A stretch of 64,000 nt of DNA from Adiantum capillus-veneris (taxonomy: Eukaryota; Streptophyta; Polypodiopsida; Polypodiales; Pteridaceae). The DNA lies in the NCBI GenBank assembly GCA_014529385.2, contig CM043962.1:48886098-48950097 (forward strand), given 5' to 3'. The notes under the pieces are model-generated. The model saw only the letters and a list, made by a program, of their open reading frames with translations. It had not been told where the DNA came from and ran no database searches. How positions within the stretch are numbered: the first letter of the stretch is position 1; the number at the start of each line of letters is the position of its first letter. Position numbers and translations under genes: made by a program. This document shows, piece after piece, positions 35,750 to 47,299 of this stretch.

Positions 35750-37250
35750 CATGATTAAAGGGAAGTGCCATGCCCTGAGGACATGATTAGTCCACAAAGG
35801 GGAGTAAGCCCAAAGCTTTGCGAAAAGCTTCGAGCTTCTCACGAGACAATGCCTTTGTGAAAAGATCTGCAAGGTTGTCCTGTGTTGGCACATAAGCCAA
35901 GCTGACCTCTCATGCTGAGAGCCTCTCCCTAACATAGTGGTAATGCCCCTCAATGTGCTTTGTGCGAGCATGTAAAAATGGGTTCCTCGCAACTGAAAAT
36001 GCACTCTAACTGTCAGTGTAGATAGTGTTGGCAGTGTCCTGTCCAACACCCAAATCAGCCATAAGGTGTCTGAGCCATACACACTCAATCGTAGCTGAGA
36101 AGACTGCCCTATACTCGGCCTCACAACTCGAAGTGGCCACAGTAGGTTTCCTCTTGCTCAACCATGATATACATGAACTGCCAAGCATGAAACAAAAACC
36201 ACTTGTGGACACTCACGTGTCAAAACAACCAGCCCAATCTGAGTCTGAAAAAGCATGTAAGTCTGGCGGCAATGATCCCCCCTTGGGATAAAACAAGCCA
36301 AGATTTAAAGTGCCACTAAGGTAGCGGAAAATCCTCTTAACAGCCTGCCAATGCTTAGACCCTGGGCTATGCATAAATTTGCTGACCTGTGAGACTGCAA
36401 ATTGAATATCCGGCCTCGTGTTGCATACATAAATGAGGCAGCCAATAGCAGTTTGGTAAAGAGTGACATCAGCAGGATCGCCAGCATCATGTAGACTCAA
36501 CTTCAAACCTGTTTCCATGGGAGTGGCAATAGGTTTGCAATCCTCAAGTCCAAAATTACATAGCAATGTCTCTATGTAACTTTTCTGACACAAGGCAATA
36601 CCACCATCACACTGCTTAAACTGTATACCCAATTAATGATGCAACAGCCCCAAATCTTTCATCTTGAAAGTAGCATTTAAATCAGCCTTAAATTCAGCAA
36701 TATATCTCTCATTTGGTCCAGTGATCAGCAAATCAACGACATAAAGAACCACAATGAGAAGTACATCACCCTCACGCTTTACATACGATGTGATTTCTGT
36801 TGGACTGTTACGATAGCCTTGTTTGACCAAATAAGTGTCAGCTTTCTCATACCAAGCACAAGGACATTGCTTCAACCCATACAAAGCTTTCTTACATCTG
36901 CACACTTTGTCCTCTTGTCCATTTATGACAAAACTACGAGGCTGCGTTACATAAACTTCCTCAAATATGTCACCATTCAAGAAAGCAGTAACAATGTCTG
37001 ATTGATGTACATCCCAACCAAAATGAGCTACCAATGCACATAAAAAATGCACAGTAGTCATACGACAAGTGGGAGCAAAAGTCTCTTCATAATCTATGCC
37101 TTTTTGTTGTGCATAACCCTTTGCAACAAGTGGAGCCTTATGGCGATCTTCCTCACCATCCGGCTTGCATTTCAACTTGTAAACCCACTTCGTACCAATG
37201 GCCTTTTTGCCAGGAGGTAAATCACATAAAGTCCATGTGTCATTTTCTAT
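35750..37250 (-). pseudogene. C3 copia reverse transcriptase and RNase H
   Basis: The frame 36,633-37,175 (minus) carries A-K-G-Y-A-Q-Q-K-G-I-D-Y, D-V-H-Q-S-D-I-V-T-A-F-L-N-G-D and A-L-Y-G-L-K-Q. The catalytic box reads L-Y-V-V-D-L-L, so Val has replaced the first of the two catalytic aspartates, which C1 and C2 keep. RNase H follows in 36,213-36,632 (T-R-P-D-I-Q-F and S-D-S-D-W-A-G) and 36,006-36,212 (S-S-C-E-A-E-Y-R-A and Y-T-D-S). The RT-to-RNase H frame is cut by a stop where the related copies have Tyr. Confidence 0.9.
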
Positions 37251-38345
37251 AAGTGCATCCTATTCTGATTGCATGGCAGCCATCCAATTTTCTAAATTCT
37301 GTGCTTCATCAAAAGACAGAGCCTCCTCAACATCAAGTAAGCTAGACACAGTCAAAGCATAACAATCTGATGCATAAGATGCATGGCGAGAGCCTGAACG
37401 AGTACGACTAGACAAAGGTGCATCCAATTTACTGTCACGCAAAGTGTGCACCAGCCATTTTGGCATACCTCTAGCCTGCTCATTTTCAGCCCTTTCCTCA
37501 TCAAGTACATCATGTACATCTGCATCAGTAATAGGCTGATCTGTAACATTTTCAGAAACCCCCATAGGCTGTACATTTGCCTCATTGGAACTTACATTCA
37601 TATTTCCACCACTGAAAAGAGGCAACAAAGTGTCATAAATGTCCTGTGAGCTTACATTACTGTCTCTAGTACATGACAGCAAGGGCTAAACAGAATCTTC
37701 CACAAACAGTACATCCCGTGAAACCAGAATTTGTTCTGTTTGTGGATGATATAACCTGTAAACTTTGCTTTCAGAACTAAAACCAACAAAAATACATTTG
37801 ACAGCCTTATCATCCAATTTTCTGCGCTATGTTTGTGCAGCAAAGCATATGCCAAACAGCCACAAACACGCATGTGCTCAATAGAAGGCTTTCTATCATG
37901 CCATGCTTCATATGGAGTAATAGACTGCAAAGCTCTCATAAAACACCTGTTTAGTACATAACTGGCACATGGCCTCAAGCCAAAAAGAATGCGGCAAAGC
38001 TTGACTTTTGACCATACATCTTGCCATTTCCTCAAATAACCTGTTTTTCCTCTCAGCAACACCATTTTGCTGAGGTATATAAGGCACTGTACATTGGTGT
38101 TTTATCCCACGACTAGCCAGAAATGCATTGAATTCATGAGACATATACTCCCCCCCTTGATCGGAACGGAGGGTGCCCATAGTACATTTCAATACATTTT
38201 TAGCCATAGCCAGAAATTGTTTGAAGCACATAAAAACTTCGGACTTCGCTTTAAGTGGAAATACCCATGCATGCATGGAGTAATCATCAATGAAAGTCAC
38301 GAAGTAAAGGTAATTGCCCAAGGACGGAGTTTGCATGGCCCACAA
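37251..38345 (-). pseudogene. C3 copia integrase and linker
   Basis: On the minus strand the core has H-S-D, R-S-D-Q-G-G-E-Y-M and G-V-A-E-R-K-N-R, so the complete D-D-E triad is present, unlike in C1. Near 37,970 a small deletion removes residues of the downstream part and shifts the frame. The linker to RT (37,260-37,682) is acidic and Ser-rich, as in the relatives. Confidence 0.87.
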
Positions 38346-40080
38346 ACATCACTATGCACAAGTTGCAACCTGCATGTGGCCCGAACTGAACCATCCTTTG
38401 GAAACTTAGAACGCTGCATCTTACCCAAAATACAACCTTCACAAACATGTTTGATAGGTGCTTCAAGAGGCGTCAAAGAAGCAACCATATCAGATTTCTG
38501 CAAACGCAGCAAACTGACAAAATTTAGATGACCAAAACGTGCATGCCAAAGTTTTTCATCTAAAATAGCCCTTGAATCTGCAACTACATTTGCAAAATTT
38601 TGTCCACACTTGTCATACAAAGTGAGCTTATACAGCCCACAGAACAAAAGCCCAGATGCAACACAACGATTTCATTACCAAAACTGAGATCATGAATTGT
38701 ACATCTGTCATCCACAAATTTCACTACAAGTCCAAGTCTAGCAAGTGCAGATACAGACAAAAGATTCTTCTTGATCCTAGGTACATAAAGTGCATCAACA
38801 AGTGTGAAAGAACTACAATTACCAGCAGTAAGCACAATCTTTACAACTCCCTGAACCGGATAAGAGGCATTGTTGGCACAAGTGACTGAATTCCCATGAA
38901 AGACAGACTCGAGAGAGGTGAAAAATTCACGATGTGAGGTAATGTGCTTTGTAGCACCACTATCAAAATACCACACATGTGAGTCTGCAGCAACTGACAA
39001 GCATGCATCATGGACAACAGGATTGTAAGTGCACTCTGCGCTAAAAGCCCATTCTGCATCAACATCAGCATTACAGTCTCCTTTTACAGAAGACTCAACA
39101 ATGGCTGCATTTGTAGTGGAACCAGCATTTACAGTGGAACCACCCTCTTTCTTCTTAGCCTCTTTGGCCTTCAACTTAGGACACTGCTTGATCAAGTGAT
39201 CATTAGCTTTACAATAATGGCAACGCATCTTCTTTTTTCCCTTATCACCAGAATTTCCAGACGAATTGCTGCTAGCAGAAGCATTAGGAACAGAATTTTT
39301 GCCACTCGCAGCAGAACCATAAGAACTGGCTGCATTGTTGTTACCACCCTTTCTTTGAGAAGCAATAAAAGCATGTTCAACTGCACGCTACCTAGTCCGG
39401 TTTTTTCTAAAAAGTGACTCTTGCAACAGCAATGTGCATAATGCATTAAACTTGACAACTTCAGGATTTCCTTGGGTCATCAGTCTCCAAGTACTAGCAA
39501 AATTCTGGTAGGAATCTGGTAAGGCATCAAGAACAGTCTGCACAAGGAAACTGTCTGAAATGACTTCACCTGCAGAAATAAGTTGCTCATTAATATCCTT
39601 GACACCAGCAAGAAATGTGTCCATATCATCTTCCTCATGCATAATCTTCAACTCCAGCTCTTTACACAGCAAAGCAATTTTAGCCTCATTGCGGCTTGCA
39701 TAAAGACCAGCCAATATATCCCAAGCCTATTTTGTAGATTTTGCTGAACAAATGTGAGGAACAATGGTGCGCTTCACAGACAACACAATCAATGCATGAG
39801 CATGCGCATCCTTTACATCCCAACGAGATTGTTCTTCTGTAGGAAAAACAACTCTAATAGCAGCAATCCTTGCAGCAAGACCTGCAACATCCTCAACATC
39901 GCCTGCATCCTCAGAACCAGGACATACATCAATGCCCTGCACAATATTCTAGACGCCCTTTGACACAAGAACATGTTGCATCATGTAAGCCCACATAGGG
40001 TAATTGTCCCCCATCCAACATGTCCTCAGTAGCAAACATCTTGAACACATATGTGTTGTTGTCAGCCATGGTAAATGCTG
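38346..40080 (-). pseudogene. C3 copia gag, zinc knuckle, protease and pre-integrase
   Basis: Gag starts near 40,069 (minus) with M-A-D-N-N-T-Y. It then breaks into three frames (39,929-40,132, 39,727-39,942 and 39,388-39,714) carrying the UBN2-type capsid pattern with W-x-x-L and D-S-Y-Q-N-F-A-S-T. The knuckle C-H-Y-C-K-A-N-D-H-L-I-K-Q-C is near 39,225, protease W-Y-F-D-S-G-A-T near 38,975, and the pre-integrase zinc region W-H-A-R-F-G-H plus C-E-G-C near 38,440-38,560. All functional motifs are intact at residue level; only the frame breaks kill it. Confidence 0.88.
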
Positions 40081-40417
40081 CACCTGATGTGAAAACCGCC
40101 CGAAAAGAGGAGAAACGAAGCGGGAACAACACGTGCTATATAGCATAGACCGTAGAAGACTGTAAGGCACTTGTTATGCAAAAAATGGCACTGACAAAAA
40201 TTTTGCACAAATTGACGAAATAGCATGTGCATACCTACCTGTAGTGGAAACAGAGGCCGAAATGAGCCCGAATCAAAAATTTGAGCAGACTAAGCTCTAT
40301 GAGCTCACCCGAAATTTTTGTCGACCTACGAACGCTCGCCAAAGCTCACTGAAATCGGAGAAAGAGAGCAAGTGTGTGCTGGAGCAGCTGGCGACTAAGC
40401 CCGGGAGGACGTAACCT

Positions 40418-40429
40418 GCTCTGATACCA
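40418..40429 (-). promoter_or_regulatory. C3 primer-binding site
   Basis: The minus strand reads TGGTATCAGAGC, exactly the initiator tRNA-Met complement, two bases from the 5' LTR. Confidence 0.92.
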
Positions 40430-40431
40430 AT

Positions 40432-40658
40432 TGTTGGAATTAGGGTTGCAGAGAAATGCACAGAGCTTGGAGAAGACGAAGGAAGCTCAAGGCACACAAT
40501 AGAGAGTGTGTTACTTAGTGTGCAATGGAAAGATAGATAGCCATAGAGTGATGGGCGTATAAACAATGCACGGGGGGAAAAACCTCCTAAAGAGGGAAAA
40601 AATGCCCCGGCAGTCCTAGTGTGTTCACACACATCACTACCACATGTATATAGTAACA
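40432..40658 (-). repeat. C3 5' LTR
   Basis: It is 227 bp with TG...CA termini and is followed on the plus strand by the CCTTC duplication. Confidence 0.93.
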
Positions 40659-41088
40659 CCTTCATTATCACGTAATCTATCTTCACTATAATGATTTTTG
40701 CTCCCTCACTTTGTTTTTCCTCAATACATATGCTTTTATGTCCCCTTGCACCAAAATACACCAAGGCTCCATGGGCATTTGGTCCTTCTAGGAAGATCGT
40801 TATATATCTTGGTGCCTGAGTTGTATTCCTGGAGGTGCTACCTCCCCCTACTTGGGTATGTTGGTGAGCCATGGTATTTTGGTCACCCATGAGGTAAAGG
40901 GATTGTTCTAAAGAGGTATTGGTCTCACTACCGTCTTCTATGATTGGTGCTAACGGGTCTCTCCTTGATTGGTTCACCCTCTCTTCTATCGACACTAAGC
41001 TAACTTGATCTCCTAACACTCTCCGGTCTCTTTGAAGACATCCACCAAATCTCAAATTCATTAAATCTCTCACACAAACAACTATCAA
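40659..41088 (-). pseudogene. G1 N-terminal frame, piece 1
   Basis: The open minus-strand frame starts at 41,088 and reads about 140 codons before entering C3. It contains I-F-L-E-G-P-N-A-H-G-A-L-V-Y-F-G and no recognised domain. Together with the pieces at 35,335-35,485 and 29,119-29,351 it would encode the region before the G1 capsid. Confidence 0.65.
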
Positions 41089-43193
41089 CCCAAACCTTTT
41101 AACTTAGAAGCCTGCTTGCAACTGATCTTTGCTTTGACTTGCTTTCAAACCGCTTTCACAACTTGTAAAGTATTTTGCACTCCAAAATAATCACCAACTT
41201 GTAGGATCCTTGGTTCTGGCTATCTATACAAAACTTTTGACTCTCTAATTCTTTGTCAAAATAGTGATTCTCACCTTAGTACTCTACAATGTTGATTGGT
41301 ATAACTTTTGACTCTACAATTCTTTGTCAAAATAGTGATTCTCACTTTAGTAATCCACATTGTTGATTGGTATAACCAGAGGATTAAGCCCAACCAAACA
41401 ACTGTATATAAGGACTTGATTCCTTATGTGACTTCTATGCATTGATCTGAAAAGACAGATGTGAATTTAGGGTCACAAGGAAGGCTCTTAGCTGGTTCAA
41501 ACCTCTATCTGGCTCCTATCTATGCCTCACGACTGCATATGTGTAGGATGTCTCTATGCTCAGAATTGTCCCAAACTTCAGTTTAGACTCTCCTTGATAT
41601 GCTCTATTCTCCCAAGTTTTGCTTTATGCTTCTGACACCCCTTGGCAGGTCTATCATCCTTAATTTTGTCTTAGTTGTTGTCAGCTTCTCTGGGATGTTA
41701 TCTAGCTTAAAGATGATCCAAATTGGATGAAACTTGGTCTCTAGGCTTGTTTTCTGGTTACGATCACTCTTGTAAGCTCTGATAACAGCCTAGCCTCTGA
41801 AAATGGCCTTCAAACATCATAGGCATATGATGTCTTTTGTGTCATGATGAGGTGAAACTTACTCCATAGGTCCTCCACCACACAAGCAACTCACATCAGC
41901 TTTCAAAACTCAATTTCAACACTTTTTGTGCTAGATATGATGAATTCAAGCATTCACTTTGCCTTGATCCATCACTTAGCCTTTGCAAACCCAATAATGC
42001 TCCAAATTCAATGAAGTTTTGCCTATTTGCTTCTTAAATAATCTAGAACACAAGGGTGTACTCAAATGTGTGTTTTGACCCAAATCTGGCCTCTAAGTCT
42101 TCATACGCGTAGGAAGGCCAGTTGGTCAAAGTGAAGTTCTGTTTCTAACCCAGGTGCCCCTTGATGTGTACAAGATGCACATGTGCTCAGAACAAATTTT
42201 AGAAGTCAAAATTTGCACAAAATCGACACTTTTTACCTTTTCCTTCTTTGAAATGGTAAAATCCTTTTGAAATTCAAAAATAAATGCTCCGATGAGGTGA
42301 AACTTTGCCAATAAGCTCAAAACAACATGTCAAACCCTCTTATGTGGTAAGTTTATCAGTTGGACTTTCAGATTTGTCCTTGAGAGATCATACTTACATG
42401 ATGTCTATCTATGAATTTTCCACTCTGAGCTGGTCCAAACTAGTCTTTAGAGTTTCCTTACTTGATTTGAGCTTGATTTTATGCCTTATCAAGAGTTTTC
42501 ATACCCTCTGAAGCTCAAACAAAGAAATTTTCTAAATTTCACTCTATTATTTCTTGCCTTTTGTGTTCCAAGTACCAAATGTTGGTCAAAACTCTAGTCT
42601 AAATGTGTACTTAGGGTAAAACGCCCGTTTTGAACATTCAAGTGCCGTCAGTGTTGTCAAACTTGGCCTTCTGATAACCCTCTAGACATCATACATGTAT
42701 GAAGTCTAGAGTTGCAGAATTACAAATTTCCTTAGTAGATCTGTTGCATATGCTTTCTTATATACTCAGCATCATTCAGTCATGCACAAATATCCTCAGA
42801 AGCTTGTTTATTGCATTTTTACCCTAAAAATTGAACTTCTCTGGGATCTTAAACGCTAATAAGCACACAAGCAAATAATTTTGTGATGAATAGCTCTAGA
42901 TCATCATCATCATGTCCTTCCTAAAACTACTCCTACACATCACATGGGGTGTTGCATTTATGATCAAGAAAACGCTTCACTACCTCACACGGACTAGATA
43001 ACACTTTTATCACCTCACAAATCACTCACACACCATCAACACTAAAATACAACCTAGCACCTCTCTAAGATCTCAAGGGTCCAACTCCCAGATCTTACCT
43101 AAAATAAGATAAAAAGATTTTGGCAAACCAGAGGGACTTCTACCTCGTAGGACTAGTCTAAGGTCACCTATAGGCTACCTAGGGCTCTCATCG
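41089..43193 (-). other. G1 untranslated leader
   Basis: This 2.1-kb stretch between the primer-binding site and the first G1 frame has no coding signal. It includes a 71-bp tandem duplication (41,233-41,375). Long leaders are common in Athila/Tat-type elements. Confidence 0.5.
41233..41375. repeat. 71-bp tandem duplication
   Basis: Two units start at 41,233 and 41,304, each opening ACTTTTGACTCT and ending GTTGATTGGTATA. Confidence 0.92.
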
Positions 43194-43208
43194 CCAGCAA
43201 TGGTGCCA
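43194..43208 (-). promoter_or_regulatory. G1 primer-binding site, Asp-tRNA-like
   Basis: The minus strand reads TGGCACCATTGCTGG. It differs at three positions from TGGCGCCGTTGCCGG, the site typical of Athila elements and complementary to tRNA-Asp. One base away, the LTR edge ends AACCAACA. Confidence 0.65.
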
Positions 43209-43209
43209 A

Positions 43210-44100
<891 letters not shown>

Positions 44101-44149
44101 AATATTACAAAAGTGGGTGTTTCATTTTAGTGCTCCTCTAGTCAACAGT

Positions 44150-46250
44150 TACTGATGTCCACTCTATGTGAAAATAAAGGTCTAGAAAAGATGTAAGTGT
44201 GATGGTCCATGGCTGGCCTTGTACCAAGGAGTTTCTCATGAGTTAGTAGGTCCTCACATCCTTAGCTATCACTCTTAAATAGTACTGCTGCACCTTGGCC
44301 ATCTCTTGGAATACAAGCTCTTTACCCACAATATTTGCTTTTCTTGCAGGGTTGATCCAAGAGTAGGGTTTCTTTCAGTAGTAACAACGATGAATTTCTC
44401 AATCATTGCTTATGGTTTGTTGCTCCTAAATTCCAAGATCTTCCTTCATGATGGAATTTCCATACACATCCCCTTGTTGATTCTGAGATAAGCAAGGGAT
44501 GCCTTCCCAATACCATTAAAATTGAAAGTTTTACCGTTTGTATAGGGTGAACCTAGCTAAGGGTTTGGTCCCATGTGTACGTGGCCCACTAGCCTTCCCA
44601 CACTAGGGACTCCCAGTTATTGGGGGCACTAGGCCCTTTAATAAGGGTCCTTAGTGTCCACGAATATATACTGACTTTAGAATCTATTGGAGGTTACACG
44701 TATACATACATTCCTTGCATCTACTAAGGTATCTATTGGTGATCCTCCATAGATTCTTTCTAGCAGATTACATTAATCAATTTTTCAATATCTTTGGTGG
44801 CTATTTAGGGGGAGGTGTTAAAGAATAGGATTGGTCTTTTTTGACATAGTATGACCCTATGTGCCCATAGTGTGGGTTGCTTGCTACTTTTGTATAGATA
44901 TATGATTGGTGTGAATGGAAAGCTTATTTCTTTGTCCACTTAGGCTTTGGAGAGTTCTCTAATGCTGCTTGTGAGCTCTAGGTTTAAGAAACTTTGCATT
45001 TATCCCCATTGTTGACTCAACTAAGAGTTCTTGTGGGTAGATTCTTTCTTCCATTAGGAAGTATTGGTGGCAATTATTATCAATCCATAGTCTATCATCA
45101 AAATATCTGACGAATTTTTTTTATTGGGTCATCTAGCATATGATTGATATCATTATACTCAAGTGCATGTAGGTATAGATTGCACACAATAGATGAACAT
45201 GCCAATCCCATGGGTATGCCATTTGCTTGCCTAAATATTTCTTGTTGATTTTGTATCATCCAAGTGTTTAGCTGTATGATCTTTTTGATTTGTACTTATG
45301 GTTGGTCCATAGTCCTTCCTAGCATTTCCTAAGAAAGTTTTTTAAGGATATGAACCAGCCATGTGAAGTGCCAAATGCATTATGTATCATTTGGTTCTTG
45401 TTAGGGATTATCCCTTGTTGTTTACTATGGGGGAAGCGTACTACGTTTCTTTATATCCCCAGTCATCAGTATGGAGGCACCTTGTGGTAAATTTAGGATG
45501 TATTCATAAATGGATTCTACCACCCACCATGATTGTATGTAGGAATTTTAGCACAATTGTGCTTTTTGGTTGAGCTTTCTAGTCCTTCCCTTTCATAAAG
45601 CAATGAAATACTTCAATATCCATGCCAACAAAGGTTAAATCTCTGAGGTACCACATGTAATCCATCTAGAGATCTTTTTATGGGCTTTGTATATAGCAGT
45701 CATGTAAGGTTAAGGAAGGGAATTTCGACAATAATATGAAGTAAGTTCTTGTTTGATTTTACTAAGAATTTCTTTTATAATCTCTTGACATGTCTCAAAA
45801 TCCTCCCCTAGCATTCTCTTATGAGCTTGTTCACAAATGAACATCTTACATATGAAAGCACAATTGTTCGATGTCTTATCAAGAGAAGTAATAAGGATTC
45901 TTTCCCTAACTATTGCAATCTCATTGCTGATTTTTGGGGTGCTCCCAAAGAAGTTATTTTGTGGTAGTTGTATCATACAATAATCATAAAATAGATGTTT
46001 GATAGAGTTCAAAGATATTTTCAAAGAAATCCTTATAGATTGCTTATCTATAATGCTCATTAGTAATACGATCTATTCTTCAAAGCTTCTTGTTTGCATG
46101 GGAGTTGGAATTTAATATGATTCAAGCCTTTACCCACTAACTTTTTTAGACATGATAAATATATACAATCCAAGGATATAGAGATAATGAATTCCTTGAT
46201 GCTTGACTTTATCATTTTGGGTCTAACATCACAGGTAGTACTAGCCAAGT
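44150..46250 (-). pseudogene. Penelope-like reverse transcriptase remnant P2
   Basis: Read on the minus strand. L-V-G-K-G-L-N-H-I lies near 46,120, and L-D-K-T-S-N-N-C-A-F-I-C-K in the frame 45,710-46,060. Y-K-A-H-K-K-I-S-R-W-I follows near 45,690, N-G-I-P-M-G-L-A-C-S-S at about 45,223-45,190, and R-Y-F-D-D-R-L at about 45,108-45,085 (catalytic YFDD at 45,105-45,094). The order and spacing match P1 at 60.5-63.8 kb, which has K-G-L-N-H-I, L-D-K-A-P, G-I-P-M-G-F-S-C-S and Y-R-Y-M-D-D. A run of eight T at 45,115-45,122 shifts the frame between the last two motifs. The 3' limit is uncertain. Confidence 0.75.
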
Positions 46251-46325
46251 ATTTACAGTGATCTTAATGGGTCTTTTTGGGCCTAATATTACAAGTACTA
46301 CCCAAGTATGTACATGTGATATAAT
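46205..46325. repeat. Diverged tandem duplication of about 58 bp
   Basis: Units near 46,213 and 46,272 share TTTTGGG-CTAA-AT-ACA and CCAAGTAT-TACA-GTGAT. They lie just outside the CACTA 5' end. Confidence 0.7.
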
Positions 46326-46380
46326 ATCAGGATCTCTCTTCGCACACACTTCCCATTCCTTCACACACTTCAAATAACCC

Positions 46381-46430
46381 CACTACAAGAGCCCGCTTGA
46401 ATTCCGATGTCAAATTATCGGCGTCAATGG
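46381..46430 (+). repeat. CACTA 5' terminal inverted repeat region
   Basis: CACTACAAGA terminus followed by TATCGGCG. It pairs imperfectly with 54,325-54,373. Confidence 0.85.
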
Positions 46431-46805
46431 CGGGCGTTGATATATGTGTAGGTAAATATGGAGGGAGATCGACTCTTTAAAAAAATGATTTTTTTAATTT
46501 TTGACACTTGAACCAACAGCTATTCCGACGCCTATACTGAGGTCCTTTTCGACGCCTGTATCTATGTGTTTTTCGACGTCTCTATCTGTGCCTGTATCGG
46601 TGGACCTTGCAAAAAAACAAAACCGCATGTCTTTCCCTGCACATTTCCCTCATTTTCCACCTCTTCTCGTGCTCTCATCCTCCTCACCTACTGCAGATCT
46701 GTTGTCCAACAAATTTTCGGAGGTCAGATTCTTGCATGTGGACTACTCCCCAATATCAAGGTGAAATGCTTGTCAAGTTTGCTTGTAGGTTTTTGTGTAT
46801 ATGTG

Positions 46806-46925
<120 letters not shown>

Positions 46926-47094
46926 CGTGCGCGTATTTTTGCAGGTTTGAAGACGTTTTTTAAACCCTTTTTTGCTCAAATAGGCCTCATGTGAGTGCTC
47001 AGAAGTTTTATGCATTTTAATTTAATTTAAAATTATATTACATATTGACAAAATAAAATTTCATTCATTAGGCTTTCAATGCTTTAAATTTTTA

Positions 47095-47265
47095 TGCAAT
47101 TTTGTTTTGAAATTATGCTTTGGCGTAATTTTGTTTTGAAATTATGCTATGGGAAAATTTTGTTTTGAAATTATGCTTTGGAGAAATTTTGTTTCAAAAT
47201 TATGCTATGGGGAATTTTTTTTTTGAAATTGTGCTTTGGAATTTTTCTTTTTTGAAATTACGCTA
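47095..47265. repeat. Tandem array, unit about 32 bp
   Basis: Five or so copies of a unit containing TTTTGAAATTATGCT, degenerating toward 47,265. It lies in the CACTA 5' region. Confidence 0.88.
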
Positions 47266-47299
47266 CCATCTCATCATCATCATGCGATTGATGAGGTTT

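Larger units (their letters stand above)
35486..40658 (-). mobile_element. Ty1/copia element C3, nearly full length
   Basis: A minus-strand element of 5,173 bp with a perfect target duplication CCTTC at 35,481-35,485 and 40,659-40,663. The LTRs are 35,486-35,711 (3') and 40,432-40,658 (5'). It has a perfect Met primer-binding site, gag, knuckle, protease, integrase, RT and RNase H in copia order. The outermost LTR base pair at 35,487 has changed from TG to TA. It sits in the G1 N-terminal frame, so it is younger than G1. Stops and shifts are scattered, but it is the most complete family member here. Confidence 0.95.
21210..43209 (-). mobile_element. Ty3/gypsy element G1, decayed and split by G2 and C3
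   Basis: Read on the minus strand from 43,209 downward: LTR edge with Asp-type primer-binding site, a 2.1-kb leader, an N-terminal frame in three pieces, gag, two zinc knuckles, protease, linker, RT, RNase H and integrase. RT before RNase H before integrase is the Ty3/gypsy order. Removing G2 and C3 leaves about 10.8 kb. A purine-rich stretch near 21,275-21,290 may be the polypurine tract. I could not find a 3' LTR matching the 5' edge, so the low-coordinate boundary is approximate. Athila/Tat-like affinity is inferred from the primer site and long leader only. Confidence 0.8.
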
